Shown here: positions 32,775 through 41,743 of the stretch, in pieces
How positions within the stretch are numbered: position 1 is the first letter of the stretch
Layout of the letters: every line of letters starts with the position of its first letter
DNA from: Paraburkholderia bryophila
GTDB taxonomy: Bacteria; Pseudomonadota; Gammaproteobacteria; Burkholderiales; Burkholderiaceae
DNA: 64,000 nucleotides
NCBI RefSeq assembly: GCF_013409255.1
Contig: NZ_JACCAS010000001.1
Location: 434,001-498,000, forward strand
Direction of reading: 5' to 3'
Made by a program: the position numbers and the translations under genes
The notes under the pieces: model-generated
What the model was told of the DNA's origin: nothing
Databases searched by the model: none
Seen by the model: the letters and a program-made list of their open reading frames with translations, nothing else

Positions 32775-32812
32775 TTTTGCCGAGCGGCGGTACTGAATTC
32801 CGCACGGCAAAA
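32775..32812. other. Long interrupted inverted repeat between MFS and dsbA genes
   Basis: TTTTGCCG-A-GCGG (32775-32787) pairs with CCGC-A-CGGCAAAA (32800-32812) around a 12-base loop, with one A-A mismatch. It sits downstream of the minus-strand MFS gene and upstream of dsbA. The T-run is on the 5' side of the stem on each strand, so it is not a standard intrinsic terminator. Confidence 0.4.
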
Positions 32813-32830
32813 AAACCGCCGTCCCAGGCC

Positions 32831-34138
32831 TCAGCGATTCACCAATCTTGCCGGAATAAACACCAGAATCAGCACCGCCGAGAGCGTCAGCGTACACGCC
32901 GTCAGCACCAGCCCGGACGCCAACGTATGCGTATATCCCTTGAGCCAGCCGATCACGGTCGGACTGATAAAACCCGCCAGATTGCCGGTGGAATTGATCA
33001 ACGCAATGCCGGCCGCCGCGCCGCTGCCGCCGAGAAACGCAGTGGGCAGCGCCCAGAACATCGGCAGCGCGGTGACCACGCCGGAGACGGCCAGCGTGAG
33101 GCCGAGCATCGACAGCACGGAGCTATCGCCATTGGCCGCGCACAAGCTGAAACCGGACGCGGCCACCAGCGCCGGGACGACGATATGCCAGCGGCGTTCG
33201 CGCGTGCGGTCGGCATGGCGGCCTACCGTGAGCATCGAAACCAGCGCGACCGAATAAGGAATCATGGTCAGCAAGCCGATCATCAACGGATCGTCGATCC
33301 CCGTGCCGCGAATAATGGTCGGCTGCCAGAAGCCGATCGCATACGAGCCCATCACGATGCCGAACAGCACGAGACACAGCAGCCAGACCCGCGCCGAACC
33401 GAACACCGCGCGCACCGAACCGTGTGTGCGCACCACGGCGTCGGCATCGATTTCGCCTTGAATCACGCGCTTTTCCGCGTCGGTGAGCCAGGTGGCGTCG
33501 GCTACGCGATCGTCGAGACAGCGGTAGATCACCACGCCCAGCACGATGGACGGCAACGCCTCGACGATGAACAGCCACTGCCATCCTTCGAGTCCCCACG
33601 TGCCGTTGAACGCATGCATCAGGTAGCCGGACAACGGACCACCGAGCAAACCGGAGACGGGAATGCCGGCCATCAGCAGCGCGGTCATCTTGCCGCGCCG
33701 ATGCGACGGAAACCAGTACGTGAGGTACAGGATCATGCCGGGGAAAAACCCGGCTTCGGCCACCCCTAGCAGAAAGCGCACGATGTAAAACATCAGCGGC
33801 GTGCTGACCCACGCGGTGACCATGGAAAGCAGCGCCCACGTCACCATGATGCGGGCGATCCAGCGTCGCGCGCCGAAGCGGTGCAGGAGCAGATTGCTCG
33901 GCACCTCGAACAGGAAATAGCCGATAAAGAAACAACCGGCGCCGAGGCCATACGCCGCTTCGCTGAAATGCAGACTGCTGAGCATCTGCAGTTTCGCGAA
34001 ACCGACGTTGACGCGGTCCAGATAAGCGACCACGTAGCCGACGAACAGCAGCGGCATGAAGCGCCACGCGACGCGGCGGAATAGCTGGTCGGCGGACGTC
34101 GCGTCGAGCGCGGCGGGGTAGGACGTGTGACTGAGCAA
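32831..34138 (-). CDS. MFS transporter, anion:cation symporter (ACS) family
   Basis: The 435-residue, 12-helix protein has the ACS-family features YLDRVNVGFAKLQM in helix 1 and EAGFFPGMILYLTYWFP in helix 4. The family takes up carboxylates and sugar acids such as galactonate, tartrate or glucarate with protons. The neighbouring DapA-like and enolase-superfamily genes support a sugar-acid substrate. The start is ATG at 34138, with about 110 bp to the DapA-like gene upstream, so the two may share a transcript. Confidence 0.87.
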   Translation of the reverse strand: MLSHTSYPAALDATSADQLFRRVAWRFMPLLFVGYVVAYLDRVNVGFAKLQMLSSLHFSEAAYGLGAGCFFIGYFLFEVPSNLLLHRFGARRWIARIMVTWALLSMVTAWVSTPLMFYIVRFLLGVAEAGFFPGMILYLTYWFPSHRRGKMTALLMAGIPVSGLLGGPLSGYLMHAFNGTWGLEGWQWLFIVEALPSIVLGVVIYRCLDDRVADATWLTDAEKRVIQGEIDADAVVRTHGSVRAVFGSARVWLLCLVLFGIVMGSYAIGFWQPTIIRGTGIDDPLMIGLLTMIPYSVALVSMLTVGRHADRTRERRWHIVVPALVAASGFSLCAANGDSSVLSMLGLTLAVSGVVTALPMFWALPTAFLGGSGAAAGIALINSTGNLAGFISPTVIGWLKGYTHTLASGLVLTACTLTLSAVLILVFIPARLVNR

Positions 34139-34247
34139 AGCTTGTCTCCTGGCCCGCCGTACTGGTTATTTTGAGTGCGGTGGCGGGCGAACGATGTAAG
34201 AGTGTACGGGGCCGTGAGCCGTGCTTCCTGGGGCTGGCCCGCAAGGG

Positions 34248-35282
34248 TCAGGCGGCGCGGGTCTTCTGACGAGGCGGCTTGTGGTTTGCAAAGCCGTTCT
34301 GCTGCTGAAAACCCGCCGCAAGCCTCGCCGCGCCTTCCATTTCGAAGCCATCGCGCGTGAGCGCCTGTTGCAATTCGCGTTGCTGCGCGTCGTCGAGTTC
34401 GACAAGCGGCGCACGCATCGCGGTCCATTGCGCGTCGCCCGATTGCCAGGCGATCGCGGCCTTCATCGCGGCGATGATCGGGTAGCGCTGGAAAATCGCG
34501 CGCGTGTCGTTCAGGCGCTGTTGCCGCTCCGCCGCGTCGGCGTCGCGCCAATTCCGCGCGAGACGTACGATCGCCGCCGCGTTGACGTTGCCGGTCGCCG
34601 TAATGCAGCCGGCGCCGCCGTGTTGCAACGTGGGCAGCAAGGTCGTTTCTGTGCCGGCGAAGACGTCGAACTGTTCGCTCTGGAATGCCTCGATCAACGC
34701 GGCAGTGTGTTGCCAGTCGCCGCCGCTGTCCTTGATGCCCGCGACGACGCCCGGATACCGCTTGAGCAATCGCTCGATCAACCCAAAGCTGAGGCCCACC
34801 TGCGAAACCGGTGGGATGTGATACAGATAAAGACGCAGACGACTGTCGGCCACCGCGTCGATCACTTCGGCAAAGCCGCGAAACAATCCCTCGTCGCTCA
34901 CGCCTTTGTAGAAAAACGGCGGCAGCATCAACACACCGGCGCAACCGCTGGCAACCGCATGGCGGGTCATGTCGATCGCGTCGGGCAGCGCGCAGGCGCC
35001 GGTGCCCGGCATCATGCGCTCAGGCGGCAGGTCGGCTTCCAGCAAGGCGTCAAGCAGCGCGCGCTTTTCGTCGACGGTGAGCGAGTTTGCTTCCGAGTTG
35101 GTGCCGAACACGGCGAGCCCGACGTCCTGGTCCAGCAGCCAGCGGCAGTGATTGACGAAGCGGACCGGCGAGGGCATGCCGTCCGCATTGAACGGCGTGA
35201 GGACCGGCGACAGGACGCCGCCTAAGCCACGTACGCCACGTAGGCCACGTGCGCCGGGTAAGCAGGACGAGGGCGTGCTCAT
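34248..35282 (-). CDS. DapA-family aldolase/dehydratase
   Basis: The 344-residue protein is in the dihydrodipicolinate synthase/N-acetylneuraminate lyase family. K184 in GIKDSGGDW is the Schiff-base lysine, Y154 in YLYHIPP is the catalytic tyrosine, and GTNSEA (60-65) replaces the usual GTTGE loop. The N-terminus is extended by a Gly/Arg-rich repeat coming from short direct repeats in the DNA. The GTNSEA variant and the neighbouring dehydratase argue for 2-keto-3-deoxy sugar acid cleavage or dehydration rather than lysine synthesis, which is an inference. Confidence 0.82.
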   Translation of the reverse strand: MSTPSSCLPGARGLRGVRGLGGVLSPVLTPFNADGMPSPVRFVNHCRWLLDQDVGLAVFGTNSEANSLTVDEKRALLDALLEADLPPERMMPGTGACALPDAIDMTRHAVASGCAGVLMLPPFFYKGVSDEGLFRGFAEVIDAVADSRLRLYLYHIPPVSQVGLSFGLIERLLKRYPGVVAGIKDSGGDWQHTAALIEAFQSEQFDVFAGTETTLLPTLQHGGAGCITATGNVNAAAIVRLARNWRDADAAERQQRLNDTRAIFQRYPIIAAMKAAIAWQSGDAQWTAMRAPLVELDDAQQRELQQALTRDGFEMEGAARLAAGFQQQNGFANHKPPRQKTRAA

Positions 35283-35410
35283 GTTTTTGTCTCCTTCGGT
35301 GTTCAGAGTGGCCGCGTCCTTGAATGCCCGGTGACGGCATTCAGGCGCCGAAGCAGTATTGCGTGACCATGAACCGCGAAGAAGCGTGAGCCGCTTGCTT
35401 CAAACGTTAA

Positions 35411-36322
35411 TTATTTTTGTGTCCCGGGTCGAAGCGGTTTCGTCGCGGGCATCGCGTCGAGCTCCTGCGCGGTCTTCAGAAACGCCTGCACCAGCCGCAT
35501 ACGCGCCGACGAACGGCCCCACAGCAGGCCCACCACGCGCTTCGGAAACGCATGCGGCAGCGGCCATCGGGCGAGCGCTAGCCCGGAGAAACGCGTCATC
35601 AGCCAGTCCGGTACCAGCGACACGCCCAGCCCCCGGTCCACCATCACCGCGATCGCATCGAGCCCGTCGAGTTCGCAGCGCTGATGCGGCTGGATGCCGT
35701 GTTGGCGCAAGTAACCGTCGGCAAGCTGGCCGCCGACGACATTGCGGTCGTAACGCACGAACGGTTCGCGCCGCAGCACCTCGTGCGGATCGCCGACCTG
35801 CATCGACGCGGGCGTCAGCAGCACCAGCGGTTCTTCGCGGAAGGTGTGCCAGTCGCAGCTTTTCGGCAGGTCGAAGAGCGGCTGCACCAGCATCGCCGCG
35901 TCCAGATCGCCGCTCACCACCTTGCGGTAAAGATCGACCGAATTGCCGGGCTCCAGATAGATATCGATCTGCGGATGCCGCGCGAGCAAGGCGGCCAGCA
36001 CGTCCGGAATCACGCTCGTCATCATGGTCGGCGTGCCGCCCAGTCGCAGTTGACCCGCCAGCACGGACTCGTCGTTCAGATCGGCGGACAGGTCGCGAAT
36101 GTCGTGCAGCACCGCGCGGGCGCGCGCCAGAATGCGCTCGCCGGCCTCGGTCGTGCCGACCGTGCGCCCGGAACGGCGCACCAGTTTCGCGCCGAGTTCC
36201 TGTTCGAGCATCTTCACCCGCTGCGCCACCGCGGCCGGCGTCAGATCGAGCCGGCGCGCGGCTTCGGCGATCGAGCCGAGTTCGACCACATAGACAAAGC
36301 TCTGCAGGTAGCGCGAGTCCAT
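35411..36322 (-). CDS. LysR-family regulator
   Basis: The 303-residue protein has an N-terminal winged helix (LQSFVYVVELGSIAEAARRL, then AVAQRVKMLEQELGAKLVRR) and an effector-binding domain. It lies between the DapA-like gene (same strand) and the enolase-superfamily gene (divergent, 127-bp gap), so it probably controls the sugar-acid genes on both sides. The intergenic strip is AT-rich, as expected for such a promoter. Confidence 0.88.
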   Translation of the reverse strand: MDSRYLQSFVYVVELGSIAEAARRLDLTPAAVAQRVKMLEQELGAKLVRRSGRTVGTTEAGERILARARAVLHDIRDLSADLNDESVLAGQLRLGGTPTMMTSVIPDVLAALLARHPQIDIYLEPGNSVDLYRKVVSGDLDAAMLVQPLFDLPKSCDWHTFREEPLVLLTPASMQVGDPHEVLRREPFVRYDRNVVGGQLADGYLRQHGIQPHQRCELDGLDAIAVMVDRGLGVSLVPDWLMTRFSGLALARWPLPHAFPKRVVGLLWGRSSARMRLVQAFLKTAQELDAMPATKPLRPGTQK

Positions 36323-36449
36323 TGAATAGAATTTTTATCTTTTGAAGAAGCCAAAGGATACTGTTTTTGATGCCACGCGGCTATCACACTTCGATCTCAC
36401 CGAACGCGCATCAGACGCGAACGGTCCGCAAAAATGGAGGAGTGTGGAA

Positions 36450-37595
36450 ATGCCAAAGATTGAATCGGTGTCGGTTTGCGCGGCGGGTGTGCCGCTGGAT
36501 CGTGTGACTTCGTTTGCCACGCGCACGGTGACGACACGTCACTACGGCCTGGTCAAAGTGCGTTCAACCGATGGCGTCGAAGGAATCGGTTTCTGTTATG
36601 TGGGCAGCGCGGGCGGTGAGCTGCTGCGCGTGGCCGTCGAGCAGTTGCTCGCGCCGGTGCTGATCGGCAAGGACTCGTACGCGGTGGAAGGCCTGTGGCA
36701 GGCGATGTATCAGGAAGCCTTGCTGCACGGCCGCGCCGGCACGGTAATGCGCGCGCTCAGTATTCTCGACACGGCGCTGTGGGACCTGAACGCGCGCAGC
36801 CACAACGTGCCGCTGCACAAGTATCTCGGCGCGGTGGAACTCGACACGGTGCCGGCGTATGCGAGCGGCGGCTATTACCTCGACGGGAAATCGGCGGGCA
36901 TGCTCGGCGAGGAAATGGCGAGCTATGTCGAGATGGGTTTCAAGGCGGTGAAGATGAAGGGCGGCCGTCTTTCGCCGCGCGACGAAGAAGCGCGCGTGCG
37001 CGCCGCGCGCGAAGCGATCGGCCCCGACGTCGAACTGATGATCGACATCAACAACGGCTGGACCGACACGACTCAGGCGTTGCAGCATTTGCGGCGCATC
37101 GAGCAGTACGATCCGTACTTCGTCGAAGAGCCGTTCTCGCCGGACGATATCGACAATCACGCGCGTCTCGCCAAACTCACGCGCGTGCCGGTCGCCACCG
37201 GCGAGATCGGCTATGGCCGCTGGTATCACAAGGAACTGCTCGACAAGGGTGGCGCGGCGATTCTGCAAACGGACGCAGTGGTGTGCGGCGGTATCAGCGA
37301 ATGGCGGCGCATTGCGGCGACCGCCGCGAGCTATGGCGTGGTGATGTGCCCGCACTGGTTTCACGACGTGCATGCACCGTTGGTTGCGGCCACACCGAAT
37401 GCGCGCTATGTCGAGTACTTCTGGGACGATCAGGTGTTGAACTTCCGGCGCTTGATCGATCGGCAACTCGGCCATAAAAACGGCCGCATCGTGCTGCATC
37501 AGACGCCGGGGCTCGGCTTCAATTTCGACGAGCGGGAAGTCGCGAAAGTGGGGAAGTGGACGGTGATCGACTCTACCGGCGCCAGCAATCACTGA
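36450..37595 (+). CDS. Enolase-superfamily sugar-acid dehydratase/racemase (mandelate racemase group)
   Basis: The 381-residue protein has the mandelate racemase layout: K168-x-K170 on the second strand, metal ligands D199, E226 and E252, D275, and a C-terminal histidine in the PHWFHDVH stretch (H302, H305 or H308). The ATG at 36450 has GGAGG upstream; the earlier in-frame reading is not supported. Members abstract the proton alpha to a carboxylate and either racemise or dehydrate sugar acids. With the MFS carrier and the DapA-like enzyme it probably makes a 2-keto-3-deoxy acid. The exact sugar acid cannot be told. Confidence 0.85.
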   Translation: MPKIESVSVCAAGVPLDRVTSFATRTVTTRHYGLVKVRSTDGVEGIGFCYVGSAGGELLRVAVEQLLAPVLIGKDSYAVEGLWQAMYQEALLHGRAGTVMRALSILDTALWDLNARSHNVPLHKYLGAVELDTVPAYASGGYYLDGKSAGMLGEEMASYVEMGFKAVKMKGGRLSPRDEEARVRAAREAIGPDVELMIDINNGWTDTTQALQHLRRIEQYDPYFVEEPFSPDDIDNHARLAKLTRVPVATGEIGYGRWYHKELLDKGGAAILQTDAVVCGGISEWRRIAATAASYGVVMCPHWFHDVHAPLVAATPNARYVEYFWDDQVLNFRRLIDRQLGHKNGRIVLHQTPGLGFNFDEREVAKVGKWTVIDSTGASNH

Positions 37596-38722
37596 TCGCC
37601 GCTCGGACCACTAGCCGCAGTCGTACGGTTTTGCCGAACCTCATGGGGCGTTTTACCCGTCCACCGTTTGAACGCATGCCGAAAACCCACGGCATCGCTA
37701 AACCCCAGCGTCAAAGCTATGTCTTCGGTGCCCAGCGTGGTGGTGGTCAGATAGTCGATGGCCAGCGCTTTACGCACGCTGGTCAACAGTTCGCTGTAAG
37801 ACGTGCCTTCAGCGTCCAGCTTGCGACGCAGCGTGCGTGAGGTCATGCAAAGATTCCCGGCGATCTGATCGATCACCGGGAACTGGCCGGGCGTTCGAAT
37901 CAGCTCCTGGTAGACGCGTCGGCTGACGCCCGCCTGCCAGCGGAAGGTTTCGAGCAAACGCGCGCACTCCGTCGACACCTGCGCGGCCGTGATGGGGTTG
38001 GCGAGTTGCGGCGCGCGCGACAACCACGCCGCCGGATAGCTGAGCGTGTTGCGCGGCTGGCCGAAGGCCAGCGGACATTCCAGCGCCTCGGCCAACGCGG
38101 CGGCGTGCGGTGGCTCCGCTTGCGTGAAGGCCGCATGCGCGGGCACACACCAGGTGCCCATCACATCTTTGGTGACCGTGGCGTGTACGGTGATTTGCAG
38201 GTCGATCAGGAAGCGATAGAGCTGATCGTCCACCTCGGGCAGCAGGACTTCTTCGCGCTGCGGAAAGAGCCACGACGCCACGCCTTCGTGCCCGACCCAG
38301 CACAGATCGAACACGCCATTGACCAGCTCGAAGTATTTGACCGCCGTGTCGAACATGTCGGCCATGGTGCCGGTGCAGAGCAGCGCGTAGCCATACATGC
38401 CGTAGCTGGACACATGCATCTGACGTCCGACCCGAACCCCCAGGTCCGACTCGCCGTACTGGCCGACCGCATTGCGCGCGGCGGTGAGAAACTGCAGCGG
38501 CGACGTCAGCGTGAAGGGATCGGCGATCGACTCGACGTCGAGACCGGTGCCGGCCAGCACCGCGCCGGCGTCCAGGCCGGCTTGCGAAGCGACCCCGATC
38601 AGCACCGCGAGCTTGGACGGCGAGAAGCGTTTTTCCCGCAGGACGACGGCCGACGACGCGTGTTTCCATCGATTGCTTTGACGTCGCGTTGCCGGCGCCG
38701 GAGTCGCCGCGCTGTGCTGCAT
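37589..38722 (-). CDS. AraC-family regulator with arabinose-binding-type sensor domain (OruR/ArgR type)
   Basis: About 377 residues from the ATG at 38722. The N-terminal half resembles the sensor domain common in Burkholderia and Pseudomonas AraC regulators (LTSPLQFLTAARNAVGQYGESDLGVRVGR). The C-terminal AraC helix-turn-helix includes SRTLRRKLDAEGTSYSELL and ALTLGFSDAVGFRHAFKRWTG. It overlaps the end of the enolase-superfamily gene by 7 bp on the other strand. It is divergent from the acyl-CoA ligase gene (258 bp gap) and probably regulates it. The start is uncertain. Confidence 0.83.
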   Translation of the reverse strand: MQHSAATPAPATRRQSNRWKHASSAVVLREKRFSPSKLAVLIGVASQAGLDAGAVLAGTGLDVESIADPFTLTSPLQFLTAARNAVGQYGESDLGVRVGRQMHVSSYGMYGYALLCTGTMADMFDTAVKYFELVNGVFDLCWVGHEGVASWLFPQREEVLLPEVDDQLYRFLIDLQITVHATVTKDVMGTWCVPAHAAFTQAEPPHAAALAEALECPLAFGQPRNTLSYPAAWLSRAPQLANPITAAQVSTECARLLETFRWQAGVSRRVYQELIRTPGQFPVIDQIAGNLCMTSRTLRRKLDAEGTSYSELLTSVRKALAIDYLTTTTLGTEDIALTLGFSDAVGFRHAFKRWTGKTPHEVRQNRTTAASGPSGDQ

Positions 38723-38980
38723 GTGAGGCCTTATGTCCGAATCGATATCCCTTGTGGGTGTCAGATTTTGCGCTCGTCCGTGCTTCGATGCCATAGGGTT
38801 CACCCTGATTACCCCTACGGGGAAGCACTCATGTCGTCCCGCAACGAGGTTGCTCACGGCGCGCAAGGGTCGGGTTTGTCCATTTCAATCACGATTCTGG
38901 CCGCGTAGAGCATTTGCAGGTTGCGGACGGCGCGCCATAGTCGCACCATCAGCAGCTCTGCCTTTGCGCGAAAAACCAAC

Positions 38981-40636
38981 ATGAACAAGAGACACTGGCT
39001 CCAGTCGTATGGCTCGATCCCCGCCGAGATCGACGCCGACCGTTATCCGTCCGTGAATGCGCTACTGGACGGCGCGATGCGCGAGTTTGCCGGGAAACCC
39101 GCGTTCCACGCGTTTGGCCAGACACTGAGCTTCGCGGATGTCGACCGTGCCTCGCACGCGTTCGCTGCTTATCTCCAGCAAGTTGCGGGCGTCAGGAAGG
39201 CTGACCGGGTGGCCGTGATGCTGCCCAATCTGCTGGCGTTTCCAATCGCGTTCATTGCGATCGCAAAGATTGGTGCGGTCCAGGTCAACGTCAATCCGCT
39301 CTACACCGCGCGCGAACTCGAGCATCAACTCAACGACGCAGGCGCCGAAGTCGTCGTGGTGTACAACGGCTCGACACCGACGCTGGCCCAGGTGATCGGC
39401 AAGACGCGTATCAGGACCGTTATCACGGTCAGCCCAGGCGACTGGGGTAAAAGCGGTGGCAACAGCGGCGGCGCTGCGATTCCAGGACCCGCCGTCGATG
39501 CATCGTTGAGCGATGCCGTCACGTTCTCCGCCGCGATCGCTCAGGGTGAGAAGTTGCAACTGGAACCGGTGGAGGTGGGCGGCCACGACCTGCTGTTCCT
39601 GCAATACACGGGCGGCACGACCGGTCCGTCAAAGGGCGCTGCGTTGTCGCACCGCAATCTGGTCGCCAACATCGAGCAGTTCAAGGCCTTCATGCCCGAC
39701 GTGCAGCGACCCGGCGAAGAGGTGGTCGTTACCGCGATTCCGCTGTATCACATCTTTGCGCTGATGGTGAATTTCCTCACCTTCTTCTCGGTCGGCGCGG
39801 CGAACTGGCTGGTGGCCAATCCACGCGACGGCGATGCCTTCATCGACGTGCTGAAGGCGGCGCGGCCGACCGTCTTCGCCGGCGTCAACACGCTCTACGC
39901 GAGCCTCGTGGCCCACCCGCGACTGACGGAGGTGGACTGGTCGCGCCTGAGGCTCGGCGCCGGCGGCGGCACCGCGGTGATCGACGTCGTCTCGGCGCGC
40001 TGGGAAAGCCTCACCGGCAGCTTTATCCGAGAGGGCTACGGCTTGTCGGAGACGTCGCCCATTGTCACGTTCAACCCACAGTCCATCGCCGCGTTCACGG
40101 GCACCGTCGGGTTCCCCGTGCCATCCACGGATGTGACGCTGCTGGACGAGCAGGACCGGGCGGTCGGCGTGGGGGAGGCCGGCGAGATCTGCGTCAAGGG
40201 GCCGCAAGTCATGCTGGGCTACTGGAATCAGCCGGAGGCGAATGCGAAGGCGTTTACCGACGAGGGTTATTTCCGCACCGGCGACATCGGCGTCTTCGAC
40301 GCAGAGGGCTTCCTCAGGATTGTCGACCGCAAGAAAGACATGGTCATCGTGTCGGGCTTCAACGTGTATCCGAACGAAGTGGAAGCGGTCGCGACCGCGT
40401 TCCCCGGCATCGCCGAATGCGCCTGCATCGGCGTGCCGGACGAACGGACCGGCGAGGCGCTCAAGCTCTTCGTCGTCAAGACCTCCGAGGCCGACGTCAC
40501 GGAGCAGGCGTTAATCGCCCACTGCCGCGCCAGCATGGCCGCTTATAAAGTGCCGAAGGTCGTCCGCTTCGTCGACGCGCTGCCGAAATCGCCAGTGGGC
40601 AAGATCCTGCGACGGGAGCTTCGTCAGGTGGAATGA
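38981..40636 (+). CDS. Fatty acyl-CoA ligase (FadD-like, AMP-forming)
   Basis: The 551-residue protein has the adenylate-forming motifs YTGGTTGPSKGA (P-loop), YGLSETSP, the hinge GFLRIVDRKKDMVIVSGFNVYP, and the catalytic lysine near PKSPVGKILRREL. It activates carboxylic acids with ATP and CoA; overall similarity is to long-chain FadD. The ATG at 38981 begins the conserved part, and the ribosome site is weak. It is alone between two AraC genes, so it may be an inducible fatty- or aromatic-acid activating enzyme. Confidence 0.86.
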   Translation: MNKRHWLQSYGSIPAEIDADRYPSVNALLDGAMREFAGKPAFHAFGQTLSFADVDRASHAFAAYLQQVAGVRKADRVAVMLPNLLAFPIAFIAIAKIGAVQVNVNPLYTARELEHQLNDAGAEVVVVYNGSTPTLAQVIGKTRIRTVITVSPGDWGKSGGNSGGAAIPGPAVDASLSDAVTFSAAIAQGEKLQLEPVEVGGHDLLFLQYTGGTTGPSKGAALSHRNLVANIEQFKAFMPDVQRPGEEVVVTAIPLYHIFALMVNFLTFFSVGAANWLVANPRDGDAFIDVLKAARPTVFAGVNTLYASLVAHPRLTEVDWSRLRLGAGGGTAVIDVVSARWESLTGSFIREGYGLSETSPIVTFNPQSIAAFTGTVGFPVPSTDVTLLDEQDRAVGVGEAGEICVKGPQVMLGYWNQPEANAKAFTDEGYFRTGDIGVFDAEGFLRIVDRKKDMVIVSGFNVYPNEVEAVATAFPGIAECACIGVPDERTGEALKLFVVKTSEADVTEQALIAHCRASMAAYKVPKVVRFVDALPKSPVGKILRRELRQVE

Positions 40637-40819
40637 GCGGCGTTCGGTGACACGCAGTCGACAGGGCGAAGCCCGATACCCGCCGCTATTTTGAGTTGCT
40701 ATCCTGCGTCGGAACCCGTTCATCCCCGGCCGCCGCCTTGCCCAGCGGCTTGCGAATCAAGCGTCGTCCCGGCCGGCGAACGGTGTGACACCGGTTTCGT
40801 ATCGCCCAGGAGTACCGCC

Positions 40820-41695
40820 ATGCTGCGTTCGTTCGATCAACTCTGCCAGCCGGTCAACAAGGACCTGCTGGTCGCTGCCGACGACGGCCACGCAACGCTC
40901 ACCGGCGGCGGCACCTATGCGATGCCGTGGCACTGGCACGACTGCCTGATGTTCATCCTGCCGAGCCACGGCGCGGTGGAGCTGCGGCATGAAGACCGTC
41001 GCGCGGGCACTTGGCTATCGCAGGACCGCTTCGCGGTGGTGCCGTCGGGCCGTGCCCATCAAACCCGCGCGGGCTGCGGCACGCACACGCACGTCGCCGT
41101 CTACGTGACCGGTGACGCGCTGCATAAGCTCGACGTCGGGGTCGGCTCGCTGGGCGAGTTCCGCCGCCGCACGCGCAACCCGATCCTCGTGCGCCGGACC
41201 GCCGCGATCCGCACCTTGCAGGAACTCTCGTTGCGCAACGACCGCGACGCCTACGGCAGCGCGGCGACCCGCCAGGCGCTCTCGTCGGCGCTATTGATGC
41301 AGTGCATCGGCGAGGTGATCGCGGGCAAAACGGAACCCGGAACCTCGCCGCGCGAGCACGGCATGGCGCTCGTGGCCGACCTCGAAGCCTTCCTGACCCG
41401 TCATGCCGACCAGGACATTCCGCTCGACACGCTGGAAGAGCGTTTCGGCATCTCGCGTCGCCACATGACGCGCCTGTTCCGCGAAAACACCGGGCGCTCC
41501 ATCGGCGAATTCCAGCAACAGGTGCGTTACGAGAACGCTCGCCGTTTGCTCGCCGAAACGGACCTGCCGGTCGGCGAGGTGGCGTTCCGCGTCGGTTTCG
41601 AAAGCGGCGCAGCGCTCTCGCGCGCGATGCGTCGCATCGGCGGCCATTCGCCGTCCGAGTTGCGCGCCGGCGTGGCCCGTTCGGTCAAATCTTAG
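40820..41695 (+). CDS. AraC-family regulator with cupin sensor
   Basis: The 291-residue protein has an N-terminal cupin-like metal or ligand site (MPWHWHDCLMFIL) and a C-terminal AraC helix-turn-helix (LEERFGISRRHMTRLFRENTG, then GEVAFRVGFESGAALSRAMRR). CCAGGAG lies before the ATG at 40820. It is directly upstream of, and co-directional with, the PhzF/RidA/ABC genes (48-bp gap) and is their likely activator. Confidence 0.86.
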   Translation: MLRSFDQLCQPVNKDLLVAADDGHATLTGGGTYAMPWHWHDCLMFILPSHGAVELRHEDRRAGTWLSQDRFAVVPSGRAHQTRAGCGTHTHVAVYVTGDALHKLDVGVGSLGEFRRRTRNPILVRRTAAIRTLQELSLRNDRDAYGSAATRQALSSALLMQCIGEVIAGKTEPGTSPREHGMALVADLEAFLTRHADQDIPLDTLEERFGISRRHMTRLFRENTGRSIGEFQQQVRYENARRLLAETDLPVGEVAFRVGFESGAALSRAMRRIGGHSPSELRAGVARSVKS

Positions 41696-41743
41696 GGCCC
41701 GTTCGAACGCGCGGCGCGGCGGCGATCCCCGTAATCTGGGCGG

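Noticed and set aside
35223..35255. Short direct repeats near the start of the DapA-like gene
   Set aside because: Explained by the coded Gly/Arg-rich N-terminus; not long or regular enough for a CRISPR or satellite.
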